Assembly (NCBI GenBank): GCA_037126765.1
Contig: JBBCBC010000026.1
Span: 11,892,418-11,956,417 of the forward strand
Reading direction: 5' to 3'
DNA length: 64,000 nt
DNA from: Stenogyne calaminthoides
Taxonomy: Eukaryota > Streptophyta > Magnoliopsida > Lamiales > Lamiaceae
Under the pieces are notes generated by a model that was not told the DNA's origin, searched no databases, and saw nothing but the letters and a program-made list of their open reading frames with translations. The translations under genes were made by a program, and so were the position numbers. The stretch's first letter is position 1; each line of letters starts with the position of its first letter. Positions 54,237-64,000 of the stretch are shown piece by piece.

Positions 54237-56694
54237 TCAGACTTGGGCCTCCAACACCGGGGTCTCACCGTCCACCACCGCAGGCTGGGAACTGGGGATG
54301 GAACCTCCCTCTGCCGCCGCGGGCTGGGGTTCGAAGGAAGATTTTCCCTCGGCCACTGCGAGATGGGGGTCAAGGGCGGGACCACCTCCCTCGACTTTCT
54401 CCGGGCCCGATGTCAAAATGGTCGAGGTCGGATTGTTGAGATCCAGATCCTCGACACCTTCAAAACGGCTCAGGTCGAGCCCATCCAAACTAAGGTCGGC
54501 GATCGGGAAGGAGTCCAAGGGCTTCAGTGGGTTGCGGTCGAAGAAGGCCGATAGCGCGACCACCAGGGCCTCCTTGAGGGCCAACCCCTCGAAAAAGGAG
54601 CGAGCAAGGCGGATGCACCTCGCCATAGCCTCCACCGAGGCGAAGTTGCCCAGGCCATCAAGGGTGACATTCTCCTCTCTGAGGGCGGCCAACTCGACAT
54701 CTTTCTCTTTAGACTCTTCCCTCAAGAGGCGAAGTTTCTTGGCCCCTTCCTGGATGGCATTCTCCTTAAGGTCCAGATCGGCCGGCAAACGCCCGACCTC
54801 CACCCGGCTGGCCTTCAACTCGACGTCCAGGCCTACCACGGAGGTCTCCAGGTCCGCAACTTTCCGCTTCGCATTCCCAACCCGAGTCTCCGTCGCCTCC
54901 ACCAACCCCAGGCCACATTTTTCAGATCCACGGCCTCCCTCCAGGCCGCCTCCGTGAGGTTCTTCTCCTTGACAACCTTTTATGGACTCGCTCATCTGCT
55001 GTGGTAAAATCCTTGGAGGCCTTGGACATGGCCGCCATCATCTGGCCCCCATACACCATGGCCGAACTGGATGTTGCCCACCGGCCCCGCATCCTCGACC
55101 GATTGGTCCAAGTCGAGGGTCCATGATTTGGTGGGGAGCGAGCAAGCCCGTCGAAGGTAATCCGGTAGCTCGTGAAGAGATTCGGGAGATCGGCTGCGGA
55201 GGAAATTGGACACCAGGACGGGGTGAGAAGACCCCTCCCTGCAGAAAAGAAAAAAGCCAAGTTAGAAGATTCAAACAAGATATGAAAATACACGCAGACG
55301 AGAGGTGAAGAGATACTCACTCGATTGGCCGGCACCAACCCAGGTAGTACTTATCATCTTTCTCACGGTCACTGTCGGGGATGCGACCGAGGCGAGAGCT
55401 CCTGGCCTTGGGGGGTTTCCAGGCGAGGGCGTCGCGGCGGCCCTTTTTCGAGCGGTCCTCTGAGGACATAAGGTCGCGCTCCCACCTTTTGATCGAGTCC
55501 TCCCCCTTCTTTCCCGAATCCCAGAATTTAGCCCTTTTCCCGGAAGAAGGCGCGATACCCTCAGAGCGGGCCTCGGCCATGGCCTCGGGCCTCTCGGGTG
55601 TCGGGGTCATGATCTCCACGATCACAATCCCCTGGGCACGATCCCGGGCCTCCTTATCCCAAACATTCTGAGCGGCCCAGGCTTCCATGAGGATTTTCAT
55701 CCTCTCTTTCCTTAGAGCGGCGGGGTTTTGGTTATCCATCAGCTCGATTTCCTCGGGAATGGGGATGAAAGGAAGAGAAAAATGGGGCGCAACTGTTGCA
55801 AGAAAAGAAGTTAAGTCACGATCAGGGGAAAAGGACGATAGGTCGGAGAGACGAAAGGAGAGCCTATTTACCTCGCGAAAATTGAGAATGCAGGTGATTG
55901 GGCCCGATCAATATACCCGACCTCTTCCGGACCTCGCTCGAAGTCAGCACCTTCAGTGACCTATCCGCAAGACTTTTTCGGCAATCCACGACAGCTCGAG
56001 CCGAGAAGTGTGAGAAGAGCGGTTCCTCTTGATTCTTGGCTGCAAAAAGAAAATGGAGTCAAATCAGTGACTTGGGAAATTAAAATAATGTACAGACTTA
56101 CTTTGGGCGATGCCAAATTCGGTCCTGATATGAATCCGACCACCCCTGTCCAATTCGTCCACCGGGCTCCGCCAATCCCCGGAGACCCACCAGAACCTTG
56201 ACTTCCATCCCTCCACTTTGGCTGGCACATCCTCAACAATTTTATGGCCGGGGTGGGCTCGAACATAGTACCAACGACTTTCCTCGGCATGGGCTCCGTG
56301 AGGTTGGTCAACGAGACAATCTCGTCGGCGGTCGGGAGGTGGCCTGGCTGGACAGACCCTCAGCAAACCGACCAGTGTGCTCCACCCATTGGGCATGATT
56401 TGGGTTGGAGCGAGGTCCCATCTATTCAAAATTTTACTGATCCTCGGGTGAAGGGGAAATCGCAAGCCCACCTCCATGGCCCCCTCGTTGATGGCCACAC
56501 ATCCTTCAGGAGGTTGGTTGGCTCTTTCATCCAAGGTCGGGACCCAGAAGTGGACATCCTGGGGAACCTCGTACCATTCTCGAAAAAATTCAAGCTCAGT
56601 TTCCTGCACCGAGCTAGCGATCTTGCCCGCTATCAAACGAGCAAGCTCCTCTCTCACCCCCTCCTCTCAGCTGGTCGTTTCGAGGGGCGCTGAT
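54237..56694 (-). pseudogene. Putative gypsy-type transposon protein (PF04195-like), multi-exon
   Basis: Minus-strand exons with GT-AG ends and matching phases: about 56694-56102, 56039-55872, 55792-55321 and 55238 onward. Exon 1 includes GLRFPLHPRISKILNRWDL and PTQIMPNGWSTLVGLLRVC, the core of the Pfam 'putative gypsy type transposon' family, then KSRFWWVSGDW. Exon 2 reads EPLFSHFSARAVVDCRKSLA. Exon 3 is charged and basic. The tail (54237-54900) is coiled-coil-like (KRKVADLETSVVGLDVELKA) ending in repeated Pro/Ala/Glu-rich segments. Between about 55090 and 54900 at least three frame changes occur (ADERVHK, EKNLTEAAWREAVDLKNVA and LGLVEATETRVGN lie in three frames). The start is missing; copia-3 begins 57 bp upstream. 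Function in the family is unknown. Confidence 0.75.
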
Positions 56695-56750
56695 AAGGGA
56701 AGTTCTTTCAGTATTCCTGGAAGGTAATTTCAAAAGGGGAGGCCGCAGCT

Positions 56751-58220
56751 TGTTGGGGTTATACGTGAAAGTATGCTTTTACTTTGTATAACCTATGTAT
56801 TAAACACTTGTTTACTGAAATAAATTATTTATCACTGTTGCTTTAAATATGATTGAATGTTATTTATATTTATTGCAAACCGTTCATAAAGCACATGTTA
56901 CATTGTAGTTAACGTGGTGATACCAGATCACAGAAGATCACGTTAACAGTCCCTTGTGAACTAGTGCGTGTTTCACAACTTAGATAGACCCGAACAGTCT
57001 ATTGGTAGAAGTTAATGTGTAAGTCTCAGATTGACTTGTCTTGACCAAGAGATTACACTAGTGCATTCGATGTGCTGAAGTGGACCTATAGAGAGGATAA
57101 ACTCATTCGCACTGACTTAAGGGATGAAGAGTTAGACCTTAGTGGTTGTTGATTTCTTAATCTCTATCACTTAATAAGGACCGTGTGCGATTAGTAATTC
57201 TTGCTTTGACTTATAAATGGGAAGAGAATCATTGAGACTTCGATACCCTATATCTTGGGCAATAATATTAATTGTACGACGGTTGCTAAGATTAATACAG
57301 AGATTCGTGTGCTTGCAAAAGTCTTGCGTGATTGGTCCCCTTGGTGGGCTCGGAACCTTTATCATACCAAATCTTGCAAGTGGAATTAATTTTTCGGTAT
57401 GGATAATAAAGTTGAGCTGTCCTTACTCCAAGGCCAAAGATATTAATTAATAAAGCTTTTCAGTGGCTTAATTAATTAGTGGACTAAATAATCTTAAACA
57501 CGGGAAATAATAACCAGGAGCCAGATTACCGTAATATGGGTTAAGATTGGATAGTGCAATATTAATTATATAGTGGTATTAATTAATATAAATGGGCTGC
57601 ATTATATTGTGGCTCAATATTGGAATTCAAAAGTCCATTGGAAGGTCCATCTTAATTCTCCTAAAGGCCCCTCAAGTAGATCAAATTATAGTCCAATAAA
57701 TAAAAGGTGCTTAAAGTAAAATAAATTTTGTTGCCTAATATTTCTTCAAATTTTCGAAAAAATAGAGAAAAAGAGGGAGAAGAATTTTTCTTGAAAATAT
57801 TTTATGGAAAGGATATAAGTATTCTTGGAATACAAGATTATCTCATAAATTCAAGAAAATCTCCCACTTGGCCTTCTTTATGGGATTTTCAAAAATAATG
57901 AGTATAAGAAAGGGAATAAATATTTTCTTGATTTTCTTGGAATGATTTTATGGAAAAAGATATGTATTCTTGGAATACAAGAATATCTCATAAATTCAAG
58001 AAAGATCCAATCTTGCAAATCTTTACTAAAATTTTCGAAAATTATGGGGAAATAAGGGTGTGAGATTTTGTGAAAAAAAATACACATGGAAAGAAGAATA
58101 TATGGGATATATTCAAGATTTCTTGGAGATCAAGAAAAGATCTTTCCAACCCTAATTTTGGACCCTAATTTTCGACACCCCCTCTTATAAATAGGGGATG
58201 AATTCATTCATCCACACAGG
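56751..58220 (+). repeat. copia-3 5' LTR, 3'-truncated
   Basis: Begins TGTTGGGGTTATACGTG and includes U3, the AAGAAATCTTGA-type repeats shared with copia-1, and a TATA box at 58184-58196. Shortly after the TATA box, at about 58220, sequence switches to GC-rich leader (GGCGGAACTTGG), so the R/U5 end and primer site were deleted. The exact breakpoint is uncertain by some 20 bp. Confidence 0.8.
58184..58196 (+). promoter_or_regulatory. copia-3 LTR TATA box
   Basis: TTATAAATAGGGG matches the copia-1 TATA context almost base for base. It lies only about 25-35 bp before the deletion joint. Confidence 0.7.
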
Positions 58221-59192
58221 CGGAACTTGGACGATGGGGGAGGCACCGAGCGCCTTGATGCACACGCCCCGAAGCGAGCGCCAAGACGCGACGCTGGCTT
58301 CTGGCCGACGCGTTGATCGATGAGGGCGACATCCTAGCCAAGATCTTTGCTTTCAATGAGGGCGGGTGACGGGTGCCTACTCCCGGAGCTTTCGGGCGTA
58401 GGCGTAGGCACCAGACGTCATCCTAACCCAAGACGGAGGACGTTCGTTAAAGAATTGTTGTGGATACAGTGGGAGCCTTTCGAGAGGAACGATGAAGGCA
58501 AAAAGGAAGAGACAATTTCTCGAGATCAAGATATGCAATTTAAACCATGACAGTTGGATATATGTGCCCAACGTGATTTATTTTATCTTGATGCTTGTTT
58601 TAAATTCGTGCAATTTTTATTTTATATATGTGTTTGCATGATTTAAAAATTGTCAAAAGAAAATCTCACTTTCGAAAATTACTAAGTATGTTTTGGTTGA
58701 TAAATTTTATTCCGGATAATAAAATTACATCAACATTGACCTCCATGATTTATTTATTTGTGAATTCTTTTGAAGAAATTTCCCCAACGGAACTTCCAAA
58801 AGATGGTTTTCACATGAATAAATTCCCAAAAGGATGATTGTGAATTATTATTAGTGGCGACGATGACCCTCCGAACGAGGCTCGATCAAAGCAAAGTAAT
58901 AGTTCTGTATTTAATCATGGTTATTACTTATGTATAAAATTGATATGCATATACTTCACCGAAGTCCCTGTCAATTTTATATTGGTCAAGTGGGAGCCGA
59001 CTATTAATTTTGAATTAAGTAACCTGCTTGAATGTGTTTAAATAGAAAGATCACCCAACGTGACCTATTTAAACTGTTTTGAGATGTCGGCTGATGCATA
59101 TTCATATTGTTTTGAGATTTTGATATGAATAATGTGATCTAATTATGTGATAAATTTGTACTTATACAAATTGTTGTTTATTTCAGTTCAGC
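58221..59192 (+). other. copia-3 leader, 5'-truncated
   Basis: GC-rich to about 58450, then AT-rich and homologous to the gag-proximal leader of copia-1 (CTCCATGATTTATTTATTTG, then ATTTCCCC). No gene is seen. Confidence 0.7.
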
Positions 59193-60197
59193 ATGTCGCA
59201 ACCTTTTAATCCACTGTTTGCTATACTTAAAGATCATAATTTATCTGGTGAAAATTATGTTGATTGGAAACGTAAACTGATGATTGTCCTAACTGCACAA
59301 AAGCACAAGTGGGTCCTTGACACCCAAAAACCTGATGAGCCAACTGGCGAGTCGAGTAAGGCGGAAAAGAAAAAATATGATGACTGGGAGCATTGTAATG
59401 ACATGGCAAAGTGTACTATTCTGGCATCTATGTCAGATGTGTTGCAACACCAACACCAAGAATTTACAACTACTGCGGAAATCATGGAAAATCTTAAGAA
59501 GATGTTCCAACATCAGAACCGCAGGGCTCGACAAATCACCTTGCGAGAGATGCTCTCGTTGAAAATGGTGGATGGCACATCCGTAAGGGATCATGTTCTC
59601 AAGATGATGGCTTATCTGAACAAACTTGAGGTTCTGGGTGCAGATTACGATCTGGAGACTCAGATAGACTTGGTGCTTCACTCTCTGCCTAAAAACTTTG
59701 AACATTTTCAGCTGAACTATCAGATGAATAATCAAAAGTTCTCCCTTGCTGACTTGTTGCAAGCTTTGGTCTCGGCAGAGACGCTGATGGGACACCAGAC
59801 TCAAGCTTTGGTGGCTAATGGACCATCTTCATCTTCTAGGCCAAGGGAGGGCAAGAAGAAGAAAAAGGTCAAAAGCCAAAAGCAGTCGAACTCAACTGTT
59901 TCCAAGGGCAAGAGCAAGATGAGGGATGCTGGGGGTATCAAGAAGGATCCAAAGGGGAAGTGGTTCAACTGCGGTGAGAAAGGACATTGGAGGTCTGCCT
60001 GTCCCAAGCCTAAAAGGAATGGGAAGAAAGGTAATTCTCATGCACTAGTTGTTGAAACTTGTTTGGCGGTATCTTTACCCACTTTCGTGGGTAGTGGATC
60101 TGATCCACGATTATGTTTGTTTCACATTACGAGGGTTCAAATTGACCCTGACAACTTAGTGGGAGTGAGATCCTCATCACACCGGGCGATCTTCTGA
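59193..60197 (+). CDS. copia-3 gag (continuous frame, altered zinc knuckle) running into protease
   Basis: The ATG at 59193 opens a 334-codon frame: MSQPFNPLFAILKDHNLSGE, NYVDWKRKLMIVLTAQKHKW, SMSDVLQHQHQ, LKKMFQHQNRRARQITLREM, LKMMAYLNKLEVLGADYDLE and LNYQMNNQKFSLADLLQALV. It then has a Lys-rich segment and a knuckle reading WFNCGEKGHWRSAC. The first Cys of the CCHC knuckle is Trp here (TGC or TGT to TGG); copia-1 keeps Cys. The frame enters the protease, where VGSGSDPRLC replaces the expected catalytic DSG (Asp to Gly). The frame ends at 60197 because of a shift near 60133-60152. This is the best preserved gag in the window, but its RNA-binding knuckle is impaired. Confidence 0.88.
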   Translation: MSQPFNPLFAILKDHNLSGENYVDWKRKLMIVLTAQKHKWVLDTQKPDEPTGESSKAEKKKYDDWEHCNDMAKCTILASMSDVLQHQHQEFTTTAEIMENLKKMFQHQNRRARQITLREMLSLKMVDGTSVRDHVLKMMAYLNKLEVLGADYDLETQIDLVLHSLPKNFEHFQLNYQMNNQKFSLADLLQALVSAETLMGHQTQALVANGPSSSSRPREGKKKKKVKSQKQSNSTVSKGKSKMRDAGGIKKDPKGKWFNCGEKGHWRSACPKPKRNGKKGNSHALVVETCLAVSLPTFVGSGSDPRLCLFHITRVQIDPDNLVGVRSSSHRAIF

Positions 60198-63133
60198 GAG
60201 TAGCAAAAAGCGATGGGAGAGAGCGTGCACTGTCTTTTCAAGATAAGACTTTAGTTTTAAGAGATGTTCTTTATGTTCCTATTTTTCGCAAAAACCTTAT
60301 TTCAGTTTCAAAACTTTTTATTGATGGATATTCTATTCGTTTTTCTAAACAAGTTACTGTTTTTCGTAATGATGTGTTTATCTGTCATGGAACTTTACGG
60401 AACAATCTCTATACTATTAACTGTTCACACCACTCACAAAATGCATCTTTTAACACATCGGCTGTTTCAAGCAATAAGAGAAAACGTTCAGAAAAAGTGA
60501 ATGAGACACTTCTTTGGCATCTAAGGTTGGGTCATATTAATCTAAATAGGATCCAAAGGTTGGTGAAAGATGGTTCATTGTCGGACCTACAATTGGAACC
60601 ACTTCCAACCTGCGAATCATGTTTGGAGGGTAAAATTACTAAGATGGCATTTGGAGCCAAGGGGAATAGAGCCAAAGAAGTGTTGCAAATCGTTCACACT
60701 GACGTGTGTGGTCCAATGTCAACCAAAGCTAGAGGTGGTTATGAGTATTTCGTGACTTTCACTGATGATTACTCAAGTTCGGGTACATTTTCCTGATGAA
60801 ACACAAATCGAAAACCTTTGATAAATTCAAAGAGTTCAAAGCCAAAGTGGAGAATCATATGGAAAAGAGTATCAAGTTTCTACGATCTGATCATGGAGGC
60901 GAATACCTCAGCGATGAGTTTTTGAACTTCCTATCAGACGAGGGCGTTGTTTCCCAGTTGACTGCACTCGGAACACCTCAACAAAATGGGGTTGCAGAAC
61001 GAAGAAATAGAACACTCTTAGAAATGGTCAGATCCATGATGAGTTATTAAGATCTTCCCAAGTAGTTTTGGGGCTATGCCTTGAAAACAACGACTTACAT
61101 TCTGAATTTGGTACCATCCAAATCGGTTCCCAAGACCCCTAAAGAGTTGTGGACTGGGCGCTAACCCAGTCTAAGACACCTCAGGATTTGGGGGTGTCCG
61201 GCATATGTGCTGGACAAGAAAGCCGGTAAGTTGGATGCACGTTCGGAGCTAAGGCTGTTTATAGGATACCCCATGGGAATGAAAGGGTGTATGTTCTATG
61301 GTCCCGAAGATCAAAAGGTGGTAATAAGTACGCACTTTAGATTTTTGGAAGATGACTTTATGAACAATAGAAAGCCTAAAAGTGAGATTACCTTAGATGA
61401 AATAAGAGGGCATACTCCTATACCAACTGTACAAGTTGATATGTCAAGCGTCACACAGACACAACCGGAACCTCGTCGTAGTGGGAGGGTTGTTCGACAA
61501 CCTGATAGATTCATGGGGATAGGAGAATCTTCGGATTTGGTCCCCTGGGATAATGAATCAGACCCCTGGTCCTACAGGGAGGCGGTTCAAGATAAGGATT
61601 CTGAATCCTGGCAAACTGCGATGGAAGCCGAGATGGGCTCAATGGATCATAATCAAGTGTGGGAGCTAGTGGAACCACCCAATGGGGTAAAACCCATTGG
61701 ATGCAAGTGGGTTTTCAAGAGAAAAAGAGGACCGGACGGAAAGGTCGAGACCTTTAAGGCTAGGCTTGTGGCAAAGGGATACACCCAAAAAGAGGGTATT
61801 GATTATGAAGAAACCTTTTCGCCTGTAGCCATGCTTAAGTCCATCCGTATTCTCTTGGCAATAGCTGGGCACCTAGATTTCAAAATCTGGCAAATGGATG
61901 TCAAGACAGCTTTCCTTAATGGGAGTCTTGACGAGGAAATCTATATGCAACAGCCCGAAGGTTTCATCGCGAAAGGCCACCTAGTTTGCAAGCTAAGGAA
62001 GTCAATTTATGGACTAAAGCAAGCATCTCGGGCTTGGAACCAATGTTTTGATCATGTAATCAAATCTTATGGATTTGATCAAAACGAGTTTGAAAGTTGT
62101 GTATATAAGAAGTGTGACGGAACTGCCTTGGTATTCTTAGTACTATACGTAGACGATATTCTGCTCATCGGAAACGATGTAAAGGTTTTGTCAGATGTAA
62201 GGGTATGACTGTTAAAACAGTTTGATATGAAGGACTTAGGGGAAGCCGATCATATTCTTGGGATCAAGATCACTGGAGATCAAAAGAAAAGAATGATTGG
62301 CTTATCGCAAGCTTCATACATAGACACTGTTTTGAAGCGATTCAGCATGCAAGATTCCAAGAAAGGTTTTGTACCTTTCAGGCATGGAATCCATCTATCG
62401 AAAGACATGTGTCCCAAGACACAAGGGGAGATAGATGACATGAAAGACGTTCCATATGCATCGGCAGTAGGGAGTCTTATGTATGCAATGCTGTGTACGA
62501 GATCGGATATTTGCTACGCCATTGGCATGGTAGCAAGATATCAAAGTAATCCCATAAATCAACACTGGACTACCATAAAGAACATTCTGAAGTATCTGAA
62601 AAGAACTCGGGATAGAATGCTAGTTTACCAGTCAGACAGTTTGTTTCCAGTTGGATACACGGACTCGGATTTCCAATCGGACATAAATTCCAAAAAATCT
62701 ACCTCGGGTAGTGTGTTTTGTCTGGGGGGGAGGAGCTGTAACATGGAGAAGCGTTAAGCAGAAATGCATCGCAGTTTCTACCATGGAAGCCGAATATGTA
62801 GCTGCTTGTGAAGCAGCGAAAGAAGCGGTGTGGCTCAAGAACTTCCTAGTGGACTTGGACGTTGTTCCGAATTTGCCCAGCACCATCACGGTCTACTGTG
62901 ATAATGCCGGAGCAGTTGCAAATTCAAGGGAACCGAGAGCCCACAAGGCCAGCAAACACATAGAAAGGAAATACCATCTTATACGAGAAATCGTTAAGAG
63001 AGGAGATATAGAGGTGACAAAGATCACGTCGGAAGACAACCTAGCTGATCCATTCACAAAGGGACTGCCTCTGTTAACATTCGAGAAACATGTGGAAGGA
63101 ATGGGTGTCAAGAGCGTTGTCAATCTGCTTTGA
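60152..63133 (+). pseudogene. copia-3 pol: protease end, integrase, reverse transcriptase, RNase H
   Basis: Frame two from 60152 gives LSGSEILITPG, DVLYVPIFRKNLISVSKLF, LLWHLRLGHINLNRIQRL and HTDVCGP. A shift near 60780 precedes MKHKSKTFDKF. Integrase shows FLRSDHGGEYLS and PQQNGVAERRNRTLLE. Stops lie at 61048-61050, about 61066 and about 61162. RT shows CKWVFKRKRG, YEETFSPVAM, MDVKTAFLNGSLDEEIYMQQ, GLKQASRAWNQ and YVDDILLIGND. A TGA at 62206-62208 stands where Trp is expected. In RNase H a shift in the G-run at about 62726-62732 separates SGSVFCLGG from GGGAVTWRSVKQKC. The end is YCDNAGAVANSREPRAHK, ADPFTKGLPL and a stop at 63131-63133. Confidence 0.9.
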
Positions 63134-63248
63134 GTATAAGTGGGAGATATATTATTAGGTTGATGTAGGTGACATTAGATGTCACTGTATAATACATTAG
63201 ACGTGCTGTGATACACTTAAAAGTATATTTTGAGTATAAGTGGGAGAT
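63129..63248 (+). other. copia-3 doubled polypurine tract
   Basis: The 20-mer TTTGAGTATAAGTGGGAGAT occurs at 63129-63148, overlapping the pol stop codon, and identically at 63229-63248, directly before the LTR. An 80-bp spacer containing GACATTAGATGTCAC separates them. Copia-1 has the same layout. Confidence 0.88.
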
Positions 63249-64000
63249 TGTTGGGGTTATACGTGAAAGTATGCTTTTACTTTGTATAACCTATGTATTA
63301 AACACTTATTTACTGAAATAAATTATTTATCACTGTTGCTTTAAATATGATTGAATGTTATATATATTTATTGCAAACCGTTCATAAAACACATGTTACA
63401 TTGTAGTTAACGTGGTGATACCAGATCACAGAAGATCACGTTAACAGTCCCTTGTGAACTAGTGTGTGTTTTACAACTTAGATAGACCCGAACAGTCTAT
63501 TGGTAGAAGGTTATGTGTAAGTCTCAGATTGGCTTGTCTTGACCAAGAGATTACACTAGTGCATTCGATGTGCTAAAGTGGACCTACAGAGAGGATAAAC
63601 TCATTCGCACTGACTTAAGGGATGAAGAGTTAGACCTCAGTGGTTGTTGATTTCTTAATCTCCGTCACTTAATAAGAACCGTGTGCGATTAGTAATTATT
63701 GCTTTGACTTATAAATGGGAAGAGAATCATTGAGACTTCGATACCCTATATCTTGGGAAATAATATTAATTGTACGACAGTTGCTAAGATCAATACAGAG
63801 AATCGTGTGCTTGCAAAAGTCTTGCGTGATTGGTCCCCTTGGTGGGCTCGGAACCTTTATCATACCAAATCTTGCAAGTGGAATTAATTTTTCGGTATAG
63901 ATAATAAAACTGAGCTGTCCTTACTCCATGTCCAAAGATATTAATAATAAAGCTTTTCAGTAGCTTAATTAATTAGTGGACTAAATAATCTTAAACACGG
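63249..64000 (+). repeat. copia-3 3' LTR, partial at window end
   Basis: It starts TGTTGGGGTTATACGTG after the polypurine tract and matches 56751-57500 along its whole visible length. The remainder lies beyond the window. Confidence 0.93.

Larger units (their letters stand above)
56751..64000 (+). mobile_element. copia-3: Ty1/copia element, 3' end beyond window
   Basis: Same family as copia-1 (closely similar gag-pol and LTR start). The left LTR starts at 56751, gag is 59193-60197, pol runs to 63133, polypurine tract 63229-63248, and the right LTR starts at 63249 and is cut by the window end at 64000. The 3' end of the left LTR and the primer-binding site are missing (no TGGTATCAGAGC between 58100 and 59200), so reverse transcription could not be primed normally. 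By eye the two LTRs differ at about 27 of 752 comparable positions. The target duplication cannot be tested without the right edge. Confidence 0.9.

Noticed and set aside
54243..56727. Long plus-strand frames (54298-54957, 56244-56693 and others)
   Set aside because: Antisense shadows of the GC-rich minus-strand PF04195-like exons.
57217..63900. Pair of similar frames at 57217-57450 and 63715-63900
   Set aside because: They are LTR copies of copia-3, not a gene family.
25963..64000. Endogenous pararetrovirus or other viral integrant
   Set aside because: All polymerase segments have Ty1/copia order (integrase before RT) or gypsy features with LTRs and tRNA primer sites; no movement protein or capsid typical of pararetroviruses was seen.

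Overview
The window is nuclear DNA of a dicot-like flowering plant. It has AT-rich intergenic DNA, a multi-exon gene with short GT-AG introns, Stowaway-like MITEs, and nested Ty1/copia and Ty3/gypsy LTR retrotransposons whose primer sites match plant tRNAs. I cannot name the species. No bacterial, organellar or viral-integrant gene was recognised.

Left third (1-25.7 kb): mostly intergenic. It holds a gypsy LTR relic, a Stowaway-like MITE, a 0.7-kb minisatellite, a decayed LINE RNase H domain (4486-5196) and several families of degenerate AT-rich repeats. The only host gene with a near-complete reading frame is a USP39/SAD1-like U4/U6.U5 tri-snRNP factor on the minus strand (10060-14264, nine exons). 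It carries three independent lesions: a frameshift in exon 1, a 7-bp tandem duplication in the ZnF-UBP exon and a GG instead of AG at the last acceptor. It is either a pseudogene or poorly assembled. Further right are a gypsy integrase tail with a 2-kb LTR (16.65-19.39 kb), a three-exon subtilase fragment (21.0-21.8 kb), two related Mutator-like TIR elements with 10-bp target duplications (22.07-23.20 and 24.71-25.14 kb), a second Stowaway-like MITE and a CACTA terminus.

Middle (26.0-53.8 kb): a layered nest. The outermost layer is a minus-strand Sirevirus-like copia: LTR at about 25.96-26.75 kb, env-position ORF at 27.1-29.5 kb, and reverse transcriptase/RNase H/integrase at 50.2-53.5 kb. 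Its RNase H domain is split by an insert carrying a J-protein zinc-ribbon fragment, and its integrase is split onto opposite strands. Between the env-like ORF and pol lies gypsy-like DNA with a tRNA-Asp-type primer site. That DNA received two complete copia elements: copia-1 (minus strand, 30135-38673, TSD GTAAA) and copia-2 (plus strand, 39261-48378, TSD CCTAG). Both have LTR pairs, primer-binding sites and polypurine tracts, but their gag-pol frames are broken.

Right end (54.2-64 kb): a decayed minus-strand gene of the putative gypsy-type transposon family, with four recognisable exons, is cut off by copia-3 (plus strand, from 56751 past the window end). Copia-3 belongs to the same family as copia-1. 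It has lost its primer-binding site and carries several coding lesions.

Taken together the window is a repeat graveyard with one damaged housekeeping-type gene. The most informative observations are the dated nesting order, LTR and polypurine-tract rearrangements, gene-fragment capture, the lesions in the USP39-like gene and the Sirevirus strand switch.
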